Notes: a model not told the origin generated them from the letters alone. Shown: positions 1-11,818, counted from the first letter of the stretch. The stretch is 17,574 nucleotides of DNA from CAZLYK01 sp964563495 (GCA_964563495.1 CAZLYK010000117.1:1-17574); one strand, 5' to 3'. Program-made: numbers and translations.

Positions 1-13
1 CGAAATCTAGGGG

Positions 14-2764
14 TTAATCCCGGCTATTAATCAACTGTCTGAGCACATATGGGAGAATTCCGCCGTGCTGGTAATAATCGATCTCGATCGGGGTGTCGAT
101 TCTGAGAGTGACGGGGACTTCGGTCTTTGTGCCGCCGGCGCGATGAATCACGAGCGTCAGATCCTGCCTGGGCTTGACCCCGCCATCGAGGCCCTTCACG
201 TCATATGTCTCTGAACCGTCCAGGCCGAGTGATTGGGCGTTGACGCCTTCCTTGAACTGAAGCGGCAGGACGCCCATCCCGACCAGGTTGCTGCGATGTA
301 TGCGCTCGAAGCTCTGAGCCACCACGGCCTTGACGCCGAGCAGGCGGGTTCCTTTGGCCGCCCAGTCACGAGAACTGCCCGTACCGTATTCCTGGCCGGC
401 GATCACCACCAGCGGCACGCCTTCGCCCTGATACCTGATCGAGGCATCGTAGATGCTCATCTGATCTCCGCCGGGAAAGTGCTTGGTCACGCCGCCCTCA
501 GAACCCGGAACCATGAGGTTCTTGATCCGCACGTTGGCGAAAGTTCCACGAGTCATGACGCGATCGTTTCCGCGTCGTGAACCGTAGCTGTTGAAATCGG
601 CGACCGGTACGCCACGCTCGATCAGATATTTACCCGCGGGCGATGTCGGCTTGATCGATCCGGCCGGGCTGATATGGTCGGTCGTTACCGAATCGCCAAA
701 GATGCCCAGCGGCCGTGCGCTCCTGATCTCGGTGATCGTCCCGGGCTGCATGCTGAAATTCTCGAAGAACGGCGGCGGTTGGATGTAGGTTGATTCCCGG
801 TCCCACTCGTAGACATCGCCGACGCTGGCTGGAACCTCGTTCCAGAGCGGGTTCTCCGAGGTGAAGTCGGAATAGAGGCGGCGATAGGTGGCCGGATCCG
901 TGGCCGCGCTGAGCATCGCCCGGATCTCGCTCATGGCCGGCCAAATATCTTTGAGGTAGACCTCCTGCCCGTCACTGCCGCGACCGATAGGCTCCCTGGT
1001 CATGTCTATGTCTACCCTGCCGGCGAGGGCAAAAGCCACCACCAGCGGCGGGCTCATGAGGAAGTTGGCTTTGATACTCTGGTGTACGCGCGCCTCGAAG
1101 TTGCGATTGCCCGAGAGGACTGAAGCCGCGATCAGATCGTTCTGGGTGACGACCTCCTCTATCTTCGGATCGAGCGGCCCGGAATTGCCTATGCAGGTCG
1201 TGCATCCGTATCCGACAACATTGAAGCCGAGTTGATCCAGGTATGGCTGCAACCCGGTTTTGGCCAGATAGTCCGAGACCACGCGCGACCCGGGCCCGAG
1301 CGAGGTCTTGACGGTCGGTTTGACTGAAAGCCCCTTCTCTACGGCTTTTTTGGCGAGCAGGCCGGCGGCCAGCATGACGCTCGGGTTCGAAGTATTGGTG
1401 CAGGATGTGATGGCGGCGATCAGCACATCACCGTGCCCCAGATCGACGGCGACCTGAGGAGCGGAACTGTCTTTCTGCAGCTGGACCAGACTGGTGCGCT
1501 GCGCCGCGACCGTCGTCCCATAACGTTTTTTCAGATCACCGGCGGATTTCCCATAACCGTTTTCGGTCACGGGTTTCCCGAAGAGTTGATTGAATGTCTG
1601 CTTGAGATTGTCGAGTTCGATCCTGTCCTGGGGGCGTTTGGGGCCGGCGACGTTGGGTTTAACGTCGGCCAGATTGAGTTCCAGGCCCTGGCTGTACTCG
1701 ACCTCACCCTGGCGGGGGATGCCAAAGAGCCCCTGCGACTTGAAATAGCTCCTCAAAGTCGCGACGTGCGCCTCGCTGCGTCCGGTGGAAAGCAGATACC
1801 TGCACGTCTCCTCATCAACGCCGAAGAAGCCCATGGTCGCGCCGTACTCAGGAGCCATATTGGCGATCGTCGCCCGGTCGGTCAGCGAGAGCGATGCCGC
1901 TCCCTCGCCGAAATACTCGACAAACTTACCGACGACTTTGGCCTTGCGCAGCAATTCAGTCAGGTGCAGCACCAGATCGGTCGCCGTCACGCCTTCACTC
2001 AGGCTCCCGAAGAGATGAACGCCAACTACATCCGGCGTCAGAAAATAGACCGGCTGCCCGAGCATGCCCGCTTCCGCCTCTATCCCGCCAACGCCCCACC
2101 CGACCACACCCAGTCCATTAATCATGGTGGTGTGGGAATCGGTGCCGACGAGGGTGTCCGGATAGAAGACATTCAACTTCTCCAATACTCCTTTAGCCAG
2201 ATATTCGAGGTTTACCTGGTGAACGATACCGATCCCGGGCGGGACGACTTTGAATGTCTCAAATGCCTGCATCCCCCACTTGAGAAACTGATACCGCGGG
2301 CGATTACGCTGAAACTCTATCTCCATGTTCTGTTGCAGCGCGTCTGCCGTCCCGGCGACGTCGACCTGGACCGAGTGATCGACGACCAGATCGACCGGCA
2401 CTAGCGGCTCGATCAGTTTTGGATTCTTACCCAGCTGAGCGACGGTCGAACGCATCGCGGCGAGATCAACCAGCAAAGGCACGCCGGTAAAATCCTGCAA
2501 CACTATTCGAGCAACGATGAAGGGGATCTCAGCCGTCCGTTCCTCCCTCGCCCTCCAGTTGGCCAGGGCCCGAACGTCGTCCTCCTTGACCTTCTTGCCG
2601 TCACAATTGCGCAGGACAGACTCCAGCACGATTCGAATGCTGACGGGAAGCCTGGAGATCGGCCCCACCCCCTGCCTCTCCAGCTCCGGCAATGAATAGA
2701 GATAACCCTGCCGGCCACTCCCCAAATCAAATTTTTGCAGTGTATTAAATAGATTATGCGGCAT
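14..2764 (-). CDS. acnA: Aconitate hydratase A (aconitase, AcnA/IRP-type)
   Basis: Converts citrate to isocitrate through cis-aconitate in the TCA cycle; cytoplasmic [4Fe-4S] enzyme. The 916-residue product has the full length of the AcnA/IRP family. Three cluster cysteines are visible: Cys455 in SCTNTSNP, and Cys521 and Cys524 in GYGCTTCIGNSG, with the 66-residue and 3-residue spacing typical of AcnA. The N-terminal part holds the family signatures LQDFTGVPLLVDLAAMR and VGTDSHTTMINGLGVVGWG. The C-terminal swivel domain shows GDSVTTDHISPAGSIKP, FNSYGSRRGN and GQEYGTGSSRDWAAKG, the last carrying active-site residues. The start is ATG with only a weak G-rich Shine-Dalgarno. It is transcribed divergently from the 97-residue gene, with a promoter candidate at 2813-2841. 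No downstream terminator is visible in the 13 bases left before the window edge. Identification is secure. Confidence 0.97.
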   Translation of the reverse strand: MPHNLFNTLQKFDLGSGRQGYLYSLPELERQGVGPISRLPVSIRIVLESVLRNCDGKKVKEDDVRALANWRAREERTAEIPFIVARIVLQDFTGVPLLVDLAAMRSTVAQLGKNPKLIEPLVPVDLVVDHSVQVDVAGTADALQQNMEIEFQRNRPRYQFLKWGMQAFETFKVVPPGIGIVHQVNLEYLAKGVLEKLNVFYPDTLVGTDSHTTMINGLGVVGWGVGGIEAEAGMLGQPVYFLTPDVVGVHLFGSLSEGVTATDLVLHLTELLRKAKVVGKFVEYFGEGAASLSLTDRATIANMAPEYGATMGFFGVDEETCRYLLSTGRSEAHVATLRSYFKSQGLFGIPRQGEVEYSQGLELNLADVKPNVAGPKRPQDRIELDNLKQTFNQLFGKPVTENGYGKSAGDLKKRYGTTVAAQRTSLVQLQKDSSAPQVAVDLGHGDVLIAAITSCTNTSNPSVMLAAGLLAKKAVEKGLSVKPTVKTSLGPGSRVVSDYLAKTGLQPYLDQLGFNVVGYGCTTCIGNSGPLDPKIEEVVTQNDLIAASVLSGNRNFEARVHQSIKANFLMSPPLVVAFALAGRVDIDMTREPIGRGSDGQEVYLKDIWPAMSEIRAMLSAATDPATYRRLYSDFTSENPLWNEVPASVGDVYEWDRESTYIQPPPFFENFSMQPGTITEIRSARPLGIFGDSVTTDHISPAGSIKPTSPAGKYLIERGVPVADFNSYGSRRGNDRVMTRGTFANVRIKNLMVPGSEGGVTKHFPGGDQMSIYDASIRYQGEGVPLVVIAGQEYGTGSSRDWAAKGTRLLGVKAVVAQSFERIHRSNLVGMGVLPLQFKEGVNAQSLGLDGSETYDVKGLDGGVKPRQDLTLVIHRAGGTKTEVPVTLRIDTPIEIDYYQHGGILPYVLRQLINSRD

Positions 2765-2812
2765 CTGAATTTCCCACCCGATGTGTAGTCTTGGACACGA
2801 GGTTAAGCATGG

Positions 2813-2841
2813 AGTTTAAGTGCGGCCGTGCGTATCGTCAA
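2813..2841 (-). promoter_or_regulatory. Candidate sigma70-type promoter for acnA
   Basis: Read on the minus strand there is a -35 TTGACG (plus-strand 2836-2841), a 17-nt spacer, and a -10 TAAACT (2813-2818). Five of six and four of six bases match consensus, with ideal spacing. Transcription would start near 2806, leaving a leader of about 40 nt before the acnA ATG. This is seen only as a sequence match; no expression evidence is available. Confidence 0.42.
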
Positions 2842-2874
2842 CCATGTCCATCTCACAAAATATTTTCACTCAAT

Positions 2875-2944
2875 CCGAAAATTTCTCTTGCACCTTTCGG
2901 ACGTTTTCGGTATATTTTCGGTTGCCGGCCAGAAAGACCGAAAA
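2875..2944. promoter_or_regulatory. Cluster of five TTTTCGG-like boxes over the promoter (putative operator)
   Basis: Three direct copies occur at 2894-2900 (CTTTCGG), 2904-2910 (TTTTCGG) and 2915-2921 (TTTTCGG). They are flanked by two inverted copies, CCGAAAA at 2875-2881 and 2938-2944. Successive centres lie 19, 10, 11 and 23 bp apart, close to whole turns of the helix. The direct copies cover the promoter spacer and -10 element. The last direct copy and the right inverted copy can also form an 8-bp stem (2915-2922 with 2937-2944). The regulator is unknown; the operator role is inferred from the arrangement. Confidence 0.45.
2888..2916 (+). promoter_or_regulatory. Strong candidate sigma70 promoter for the 97-residue gene
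   Basis: The -35 is TTGCAC (2888-2893), the spacer is exactly 17 nt (2894-2910), and the -10 is TATATT (2911-2916). This is the best promoter match noticed in the window. Initiation would fall near 2923, giving a leader of about 160 nt before ATG 3085. The spacer and -10 are overlapped by repeated TTTTCGG-like boxes, which suggests control by a DNA-binding protein. Confidence 0.55.
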
Positions 2945-2967
2945 GAGCTCGAATCGCTAGAATTGAC

Positions 2968-3020
2968 AAGATTCCTCCAGGATTGAACGGGCAGATCCGG
3001 TTCAATCCTGGAGAGATCTT
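2968..3020 (+). repeat. Inverted repeat / stem-loop in the leader of the 97-residue gene
   Basis: The arms are 2968-2988 and 3000-3020 (21 nt each, one mismatch and one G-U) around an 11-nt loop; the inner 14 bp (CTCCAGGATTGAAC) are perfect. No T-tract follows, so it is a poor intrinsic terminator; a leader structure or protein target is more likely. The core CAGGATTGAAC resembles the CAGGATTAAAC block in the hairpin at 3412-3501, so it may belong to the same dispersed family. Confidence 0.65.
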
Positions 3021-3084
3021 CTCGATCCAGTCTGGTCCGATCCCCGCAGAAGAAGACAATAAAAGACGAAAAGGAGACAAAAAC

Positions 3085-3378
3085 ATGGCACGCCGTAATC
3101 ACGTAATCGCCGTAGTGATCAAGCAGTATGGCACGGGGCTCTATCGGACCTGTGTCAGCCTGGATAAAGACAACGTGACGTTTTTGAGCACGCACAGGGA
3201 TGAGCGAAGCGCGAATGAAACGATCAGTCGCTTTTGGAAGGCTTATGATGAGGGTCAATTGAAGACCCCGGAAGACGTCGCCACCTTCATCAACGCGATC
3301 GATGCGCCCGAGACTCCGACCCTCCCGCCGGCCACGCCCGTCCTGGTCGAGCAGGTTTTTACCCCTTTAGCCGCTTGA
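3085..3378 (+). CDS. Small protein of unknown function (97 aa)
   Basis: I do not recognise this protein. The ATG at 3085 is chosen because AAGGAG (3071-3076) lies 8 nt upstream, whereas the in-frame ATG at 2791 lies upstream of the promoter. The first roughly 70 residues look like a compact alpha/beta fold: a strand (HVIAVVIKQYG), a second strand pair around YRTCVSLDKDNVTFLS, then helices (SANETISRFWKAYDEG, PEDVATFINAI). The tail is rich in proline, threonine and valine and looks disordered. There is no signal peptide, membrane segment or metal-binding cysteine set; the single Cys is in YRTCVS. The gene is monocistronic by layout: its own promoter in front and a long palindrome behind it. Confidence 0.75.
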   Translation: MARRNHVIAVVIKQYGTGLYRTCVSLDKDNVTFLSTHRDERSANETISRFWKAYDEGQLKTPEDVATFINAIDAPETPTLPPATPVLVEQVFTPLAA

Positions 3379-3411
3379 AGTGGTGGCTCTATAAGTTGTA
3401 CCGACGCCAAT

Positions 3412-3501
3412 AAAAATAGACAGGATTAACGGGATTTGTGCAGGATTAAACAAGATGTCTTGTTTAATCCTGCACAAATCCCGTTAATCCTGTCTATTTT
3501 T
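3412..3501 (+). repeat. Perfect 44-bp inverted repeat with a 2-nt loop (possible bidirectional terminator)
   Basis: Arms 3412-3455 and 3458-3501 are exact reverse complements across 44 positions, separated only by TG. It starts 33 nt after the stop of the 97-residue gene. The left arm starts AAAAATAGAC and then repeats a unit of about 10 nt (caggattaac / gggatttgtg / caggattaaa). Because the arms end in A-runs and T-runs, a transcript from either strand would form a very stable stem followed by U residues, as in a bidirectional intrinsic terminator. It shares ATTTGTGC(A/G)GGATT with the palindrome at 7699-7784. Confidence 0.9.
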
Positions 3502-3521
3502 TTCTAAACCCCGCCAGACTT

Positions 3522-3551
3522 TTGCCTTTTCAATTTCCGATCGGGTATTCT
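3522..3551 (+). promoter_or_regulatory. Weak candidate promoter for the metalloprotease gene
   Basis: TTGCCT (3522-3527) is followed by an 18-nt spacer and TATTCT (3546-3551). Transcription would start near 3558, leaving a leader of about 20 nt that contains the AGGAGGG ribosome site at 3569-3575. Four of six bases match in each box. The position just behind the palindrome makes sense if that palindrome terminates upstream transcription. Confidence 0.3.
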
Positions 3552-3579
3552 TCTTTAAACACAAATACAGGAGGGCCCT

Positions 3580-6180
<2,601 letters not shown>

Positions 6181-6192
6181 TTGAAAAATAGA

Positions 6193-6267
6193 CGGGATCG
6201 ACAGGATTCTGACCGGATTTGACCAGACATTGTCTCTTCAAATCCGGTCAGAATCCTGTCGGTCCTG
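6193..6267 (+). repeat. Long imperfect palindrome between the protease and the 120-residue gene
   Basis: Arms 6193-6222 and 6238-6267 pair along 30 positions, with 24 inner pairs perfect (6199-6222 with 6238-6261) and two wobble pairs outside; the loop is 15 nt. It begins 12 nt after the protease stop, within an ATAGAC context, and its left arm has the same unit pattern of about 10 nt as the palindrome at 3412-3501 (gacgggatcg / acaggattct / gaccggattt). The right arm ends only 7 nt before the next ATG, so it replaces the normal ribosome-site region. No T-tract follows. Confidence 0.85.
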
Positions 6268-6274
6268 CTGAACT

Positions 6275-6637
<363 letters not shown>

Positions 6638-6656
6638 AAGACCGGGGGTCTGAAAA

Positions 6657-7700
6657 ATGTCCTCATCTCGAATACCACGCCGCGACTTCCTCAAACAGAC
6701 CGCCGCCACTGTGGCCGCCGGTTCAGCCGGTCTGCCCTCGATCGATGAGCAACCAGCTCCGAAAACCAAAAGAGAGTTTATCGCCTATCAAAAACAACGT
6801 CGCAAACTGCTCTGGTCGCTGCTCGGCGACCTTCCTTTCAATCATCGCCCGGGCCCGCCAAAACTGATCAGGACCGAAAGAGGCGACGGCTACACAGTTG
6901 AGCGACTGGAGCTGGACCTCAACGGCATCGAACCCGTTCCCGCACTCCTGCTCATTCCCGATCGGCGACAGAAACCGGCGCCGGGGCTGATCTATCTTCA
7001 CTGGCACGGCGGGACCTATCCGGTCGGAAAAGAGGAGCTCTTGACGGGACAGAAGGTTCTGCCGGCCTATGCGCCGGTGGCGGCTGAAAAGGGCATAGTC
7101 ACGCTCGCGATCGACAGCTGGTGCTTCGGCGAGCGCCAACACAACCCGAACGGCAGAGACGGCGAATGGGATGCATTTAAAAAGATGATCTGGTACGGCC
7201 AGGTTCTCTTTGGAATGATGATCTTTGATGAATACCGCGCCGTCGATTACCTGGTCTCGCGCCCCGAAGTCGATCCGAACCGCATCGGTGCGTTCGGCCT
7301 CTCTATGGGCTCAACCAAAGCCTGGTGGCTGGCGGCCCTCGACCCACGGATAAAACTCTGTCTAGATCTTTGCTGCATGACCGATTTCGAAGAGTTGATC
7401 AAGACCGATAATCTCAAAGGGCACGGGATCTACTATTATGTTCCCAGCCTGCTCAAGCATTTTCAGACCCACCAGATCAACGAATTGATCGTCCCTCGCC
7501 CGCACCTGAGCTTGAACGGGCGCAAGGACCTGCTCACCCCTCCGGCCGGCGTAGAACGTATCCGCGACTACCTCATGCCGCTTTATCAAAAATACGGCAA
7601 CCCCGAAGACTGCCTGATCAAACTCTTCGATTGCGGCCACGAAGAGACTCCCGAGATGCGCAAACTCGTCCTCGATTGGATGGACAAGCACCTCCATTAA
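6657..7700 (+). CDS. Tat-exported alpha/beta hydrolase (dienelactone hydrolase / acetylxylan esterase-like)
   Basis: Serine hydrolase of 347 residues, probably an esterase acting outside the cytoplasm. The N-terminus has a twin-arginine signal: RRDFLK at residues 8-13 followed by a weakly hydrophobic Ala/Gly stretch to about residue 28. The fold signatures are in order: an oxyanion-strand region IYLHWHGGTYPVG, a nucleophile elbow GLSMGS with Ser216, Asp291 in GRKDLLTPPAG, and His328 in DCGHEETPEMRK, giving a Ser-Asp-His triad. A conserved-looking SWCFGERQHNPNGRDGEWDAF insert follows the HGG region, as in multi-domain esterases of this superfamily. It follows the 120-residue gene by 19 nt, and its TAA is already part of the palindrome at 7699-7784. 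The substrate is unknown; a carbohydrate ester is only a guess. Confidence 0.88.
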   Translation: MSSSRIPRRDFLKQTAATVAAGSAGLPSIDEQPAPKTKREFIAYQKQRRKLLWSLLGDLPFNHRPGPPKLIRTERGDGYTVERLELDLNGIEPVPALLLIPDRRQKPAPGLIYLHWHGGTYPVGKEELLTGQKVLPAYAPVAAEKGIVTLAIDSWCFGERQHNPNGRDGEWDAFKKMIWYGQVLFGMMIFDEYRAVDYLVSRPEVDPNRIGAFGLSMGSTKAWWLAALDPRIKLCLDLCCMTDFEELIKTDNLKGHGIYYYVPSLLKHFQTHQINELIVPRPHLSLNGRKDLLTPPAGVERIRDYLMPLYQKYGNPEDCLIKLFDCGHEETPEMRKLVLDWMDKHLH

Positions 7701-7784
7701 TAGACTGGGTAGACAAGATTTGTGCGGGATTTGACATGACCAGCTCCTCTAAATCCTGGACAAATCTTGTCTATCCCGTCTATT
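7699..7784 (+). repeat. Imperfect palindrome overlapping the hydrolase stop codon
   Basis: Arms 7699-7732 and 7751-7784 (34 nt each) pair with two mismatches and two wobbles around an 18-nt loop. The left arm starts inside the TAA stop and reads AATAGAC, as in the other post-stop palindromes. It contains ATTTGTGCGGGATT, which differs by one base from ATTTGTGCAGGATT in the palindrome at 3412-3501. Only TTT follows the right arm, so a classical terminator is not obvious. Downstream, up to 7977, I see only A/T-rich leader without a convincing promoter. Confidence 0.85.
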
Positions 7785-7977
7785 TCATGAAACCTTTTGC
7801 ACCCTTTGGCCACTAACCCAGCGTAATAAGTTTCAAAGGAGATGGGATTGGTGTCTTCGTTTTTGAGAGCAACCAGATAGATTTAAATTTTTATGGAACA
7901 GCGACTTGGAAACATCCGTATTCAAGGCCGGGATGACAAATAGATTTATCAGACGCAATCAAAAGAAGGAGGGCCAA

Positions 7978-9177
7978 ATGGCCAGCAAGAAAGCTAGAAA
8001 GATCTGGGTGATCGCCGGCGTGCTCGTTATCCTCTTGGCAGCCGGCGTCACCGGTTTCGTCGTCATGTCGCGACCATCGAATGAGATTGAGGCATCGCGG
8101 TTGGCGAGCATCGAGCGAGGGGATATCACCCGTTCGGTGGTGGCGACGGGAAGGATTGAACCGATCGCCAAAGTCGAGATCAAATCCAAAGCCAACGGAA
8201 TCATCAAGGAATTGAAGGCCCAGGTTGGAGACCTGGTTCAGCCGGGTCAGGTCCTGGCCGAGCTGGACAAAGAGAACCTGGCCGCCCGCGTGCGCGAAGC
8301 CAAGGCGGCGCTCATGAGCGCCGAATCGAACCTCAAAGCGGCGATCGCCATGCTCGAAAAGAACAAAGTCGAAGCCGAAGGCCCCGATGTCCCCTTCACC
8401 AAACGCAACTTTGAGAGATCCGAAAGATTGCTCAAGGAAGGCGTGTTGCCGCAACAATCCTCTGACGACACGCGCAGCGCATACGAGCAGTCACTCAATC
8501 GCCAGAACATTGCGCGCGCCCAACTCTCGGTCAGCCAGGCCAAGGTCTCACAGGCTGAAGCCGAAGTGGCTCAAGCCAAAGCCGCCGTCGACCGTGCCGA
8601 GGAAGAACTGAACTACGCGACAATCCGCTCGCCGATTCATGGGATGGTGCTTTCGCGCGACGTCGAGATCGGCAGCCCGGTCTCGTCGATTCTCAATATG
8701 GGCGCGGCGGCGACACTGGTCATGGTTCTCGGCGACATCGGCCAGGTCTATGTCCGCGGTAAGGTCGATGAAGCGGATATAGGCGTTGTCAAACTCGGCC
8801 AGCCCTCGCGGATCAAGGTTGAAACATTCAAAGATAAGACCTTCGAGGGCAAAGTCACACAAATCTCGCCGCTCGGCGTCGACAAAGACAACGTCGTCAC
8901 CTTCGAGGTCAAAGTCTCGATCAACAACCCCGGCGGCGAGCTGAGGGCCAATATGACGGCCAATGCCGAGATCGTCCTCGAAGAGCATAAAGGTGTCATG
9001 CTCGTCCCTGAAAGCGCGGTGATTTATGACGCGCAGCGCAACGCCACAGTCGAAGTGCCTGCCCCGGGGCAACCCAAGGGGCGCGAGAAAAAGACGATCA
9101 AAGTCGGCATCAGTAATGGAACGCGGACTGAGGTGCTCGAAGGCTTGAGCCAGGGACAAAAAGTAATCCTTCAGTAG
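7978..9177 (+). CDS. Membrane-fusion adaptor, HlyD/MacA-like
   Basis: Periplasmic adaptor subunit (399 aa) that would link inner-membrane permeases to an outer-membrane channel or act in envelope trafficking. The ATG at 7978 is chosen over in-frame 7906 because AAGGAGGG (7967-7973) lies just upstream. One N-terminal membrane anchor (about residues 9-31) is followed by the first lipoyl half (about 65-98, VEIKSKANGIIKELKAQVGD and PGQVLAELD). Next come a long Ala/Glu/Lys-rich coiled-coil hairpin (about 99-205) and the second lipoyl half (YATIRSPIHGMVLSRDVEIG, from about 213). The beta-barrel with VYVRGKVDEADIGVVKLGQ and a membrane-proximal domain (about 330-399) end the protein. It is about the length of MacA. 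Two MacB-like permeases follow, the first after 69 nt. Confidence 0.92.
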   Translation: MASKKARKIWVIAGVLVILLAAGVTGFVVMSRPSNEIEASRLASIERGDITRSVVATGRIEPIAKVEIKSKANGIIKELKAQVGDLVQPGQVLAELDKENLAARVREAKAALMSAESNLKAAIAMLEKNKVEAEGPDVPFTKRNFERSERLLKEGVLPQQSSDDTRSAYEQSLNRQNIARAQLSVSQAKVSQAEAEVAQAKAAVDRAEEELNYATIRSPIHGMVLSRDVEIGSPVSSILNMGAAATLVMVLGDIGQVYVRGKVDEADIGVVKLGQPSRIKVETFKDKTFEGKVTQISPLGVDKDNVVTFEVKVSINNPGGELRANMTANAEIVLEEHKGVMLVPESAVIYDAQRNATVEVPAPGQPKGREKKTIKVGISNGTRTEVLEGLSQGQKVILQ

Positions 9178-9246
9178 CCGGGGTGAAATAGGCAGGGTTG
9201 ACGGGATTTCAAGAGAGATCAACGGGAATAGAAGAAAAAGAAGCCG
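9178..9246 (+). repeat. Degenerate one-armed copy of the post-stop repeat
   Basis: Behind the adaptor stop the sequence GAAATAGGCAGGGTTGACGG and the following GATTTC resemble the left arms of the palindromes at 3412, 6193 and 7699, with the same unit spacing. No matching right arm exists; only GTTGA/TCAAC can pair. It may be a decayed member of that family. The first permease starts at 9247 with a weak, A-rich ribosome site. Confidence 0.4.
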
Positions 9247-10548
9247 ATGAATGAACTGTTATCGCAAACCTGGTCGAACCTCATGGCGCACAAGCTCCGC
9301 AGCTGCCTGACCATGTTCGGGATCATCTGGGGAGTGATCTCGATCGTGCTGCTCTCGGCTGTGAGCGAGGGGTTTCAGCAGGGCAATCTTTATGTCCTGC
9401 GCGAGCTCGGCAAAAACATCATTATCATTCGCAATGGTCGAACCAGCATGCAGGCCGGCGGCGAGCGCGCCGGCAAGCTGATCAGGCTCGACATCAACGA
9501 CGTCTACGCGATCAAGGAAAAAGCCCGGCTTCTCGAGCACGTCTCCCCCGAGCTCATGCGTGGTGGCATCAGCGCCAAGAGCAAATTCAACGCCAGCTCT
9601 TCACAGCTCAGCGGGATCTGGCCGGTCTATCAGAATATCCGGACGATTGAAGTCGATCGCGGCCGATTGATCAATGATCAGGACTGCGTGGAGGCGCGGC
9701 GCGTACTCGTCATCGGCTACGAGATGTGCAAACAACTCTTCGCCGAACGCGATCCGATCGGGCAGGATCTCTCGCTCAACGGAATCCCCTACACGGTCAT
9801 CGGCCGGGTCCGCAAAAAAGAGCAGGACTCGAACTATACCGGGCCGGATAATAACCGCCTGTTTCTGCCGTACCAGGCCATGCGCAAGGATTTTCCGATC
9901 CCCGGTCAAAACAACTCTTCCGATTCGCTCTCGGCGATCATCGCCGCTCCATACGAGCAGGTCGCTGATGAGCTGAACCGGATCGTCGAGCGCGAAGGCA
10001 AGATCAATTTTGAAAAGATCGGCCCGGTCGAACAGGAAGTTCTCGGTATTCTCGCTCCGCGCCACGACTTCGGTCCGACCGATCGCGAAGCGCTATCGAT
10101 GTGGAACACCGCGCTCGAAACGGTCTTTTTCAACAAAATGATCTCGAGCATGCAGGAGTTCTTCATCGTCGTCAGCATCATCACGCTGGCGCTCGGTGGG
10201 ATCGGCGTCATGAACATCATGTTGATCTCGGTAAAAGAAAGGACCCGGGAGATAGGGATTCGCAAAGCTCTGGGCGCGACCTCCGGCAATGTTCAAAGAC
10301 AGTTCTTCAGCGAGGGGCTCTTCCTGACACTGCTCAGTGGGACGATCGGGTTAGGCGTCGGCATCGGTCTCTGCAAGCTGGTCAACCTGCTGCCGATGCC
10401 TGCACGTTTTTCCGGGATGATCATCACCTGGCAGACGGCGGCGTTCGCCGTCGGGATACTGGCGCTGATCGGCATTGCCGCGGCCACCTATCCGGCTCGC
10501 CGGGCGGCTCACATGCAGCCGATCGAAGCCCTGCGTTACGAAATGTAA
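9247..10548 (+). CDS. MacB-like ABC transporter permease (FtsX domain), first paralogue
   Basis: Inner-membrane permease of 433 residues. The N-terminal membrane helix (about 18-40, MFGIIWGVISIVLLSAVSEG) is followed by a large periplasmic MacB_PCD-type domain (about 42-295). Three C-terminal FtsX helices follow, starting with LGGIGVMNIMLISVKERTREIGIRKALGA at about 313-341, the coupling region that contacts the ATPase in this family. There is no nucleotide-binding domain, unlike full-length MacB, so an ATPase must come from another gene. SMQAGGERAGK (67-77) recurs in the next gene. It lies 69 nt after the adaptor and 13 nt before the second permease, so the three are very probably one operon. 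Confidence 0.92.
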   Translation: MNELLSQTWSNLMAHKLRSCLTMFGIIWGVISIVLLSAVSEGFQQGNLYVLRELGKNIIIIRNGRTSMQAGGERAGKLIRLDINDVYAIKEKARLLEHVSPELMRGGISAKSKFNASSSQLSGIWPVYQNIRTIEVDRGRLINDQDCVEARRVLVIGYEMCKQLFAERDPIGQDLSLNGIPYTVIGRVRKKEQDSNYTGPDNNRLFLPYQAMRKDFPIPGQNNSSDSLSAIIAAPYEQVADELNRIVEREGKINFEKIGPVEQEVLGILAPRHDFGPTDREALSMWNTALETVFFNKMISSMQEFFIVVSIITLALGGIGVMNIMLISVKERTREIGIRKALGATSGNVQRQFFSEGLFLTLLSGTIGLGVGIGLCKLVNLLPMPARFSGMIITWQTAAFAVGILALIGIAAATYPARRAAHMQPIEALRYEM

Positions 10549-10561
10549 GTGATTACGGACC

Positions 10562-11817
<1,256 letters not shown>

Positions 11818-11818
<1 letters not shown>

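Larger units (their letters stand above)
2765..3084. other. Divergent regulatory intergenic region between acnA and the 97-residue gene
   Basis: This 320-nt gene-free stretch carries a promoter candidate on each strand (minus 2813-2841, plus 2888-2916). Five TTTTCGG-like boxes overlie the plus promoter, and a stem-loop sits at 2968-3020 in the plus-strand leader. An in-frame upstream ATG at 2791 would extend the small protein by 98 residues. That start lies upstream of the promoter and would translate through the palindrome, so I treat the stretch as non-coding. Confidence 0.6.

Noticed and set aside
1433..2404. Open frame of 323 codons on the plus strand inside acnA
   Set aside because: It is antisense to a fully conserved aconitase, has no recognisable family and no ribosome site; a shadow of codon bias.
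2963..2991. Second promoter starting with TTGACA at 2963
   Set aside because: At 16-18 nt downstream there is no acceptable -10 box; the sequence lies inside the palindrome.
2791..3084. N-terminal extension of the 97-residue protein from ATG 2791
   Set aside because: It would start upstream of the best promoter and run through the box cluster and palindrome; ATG 3085 has a strong ribosome site.
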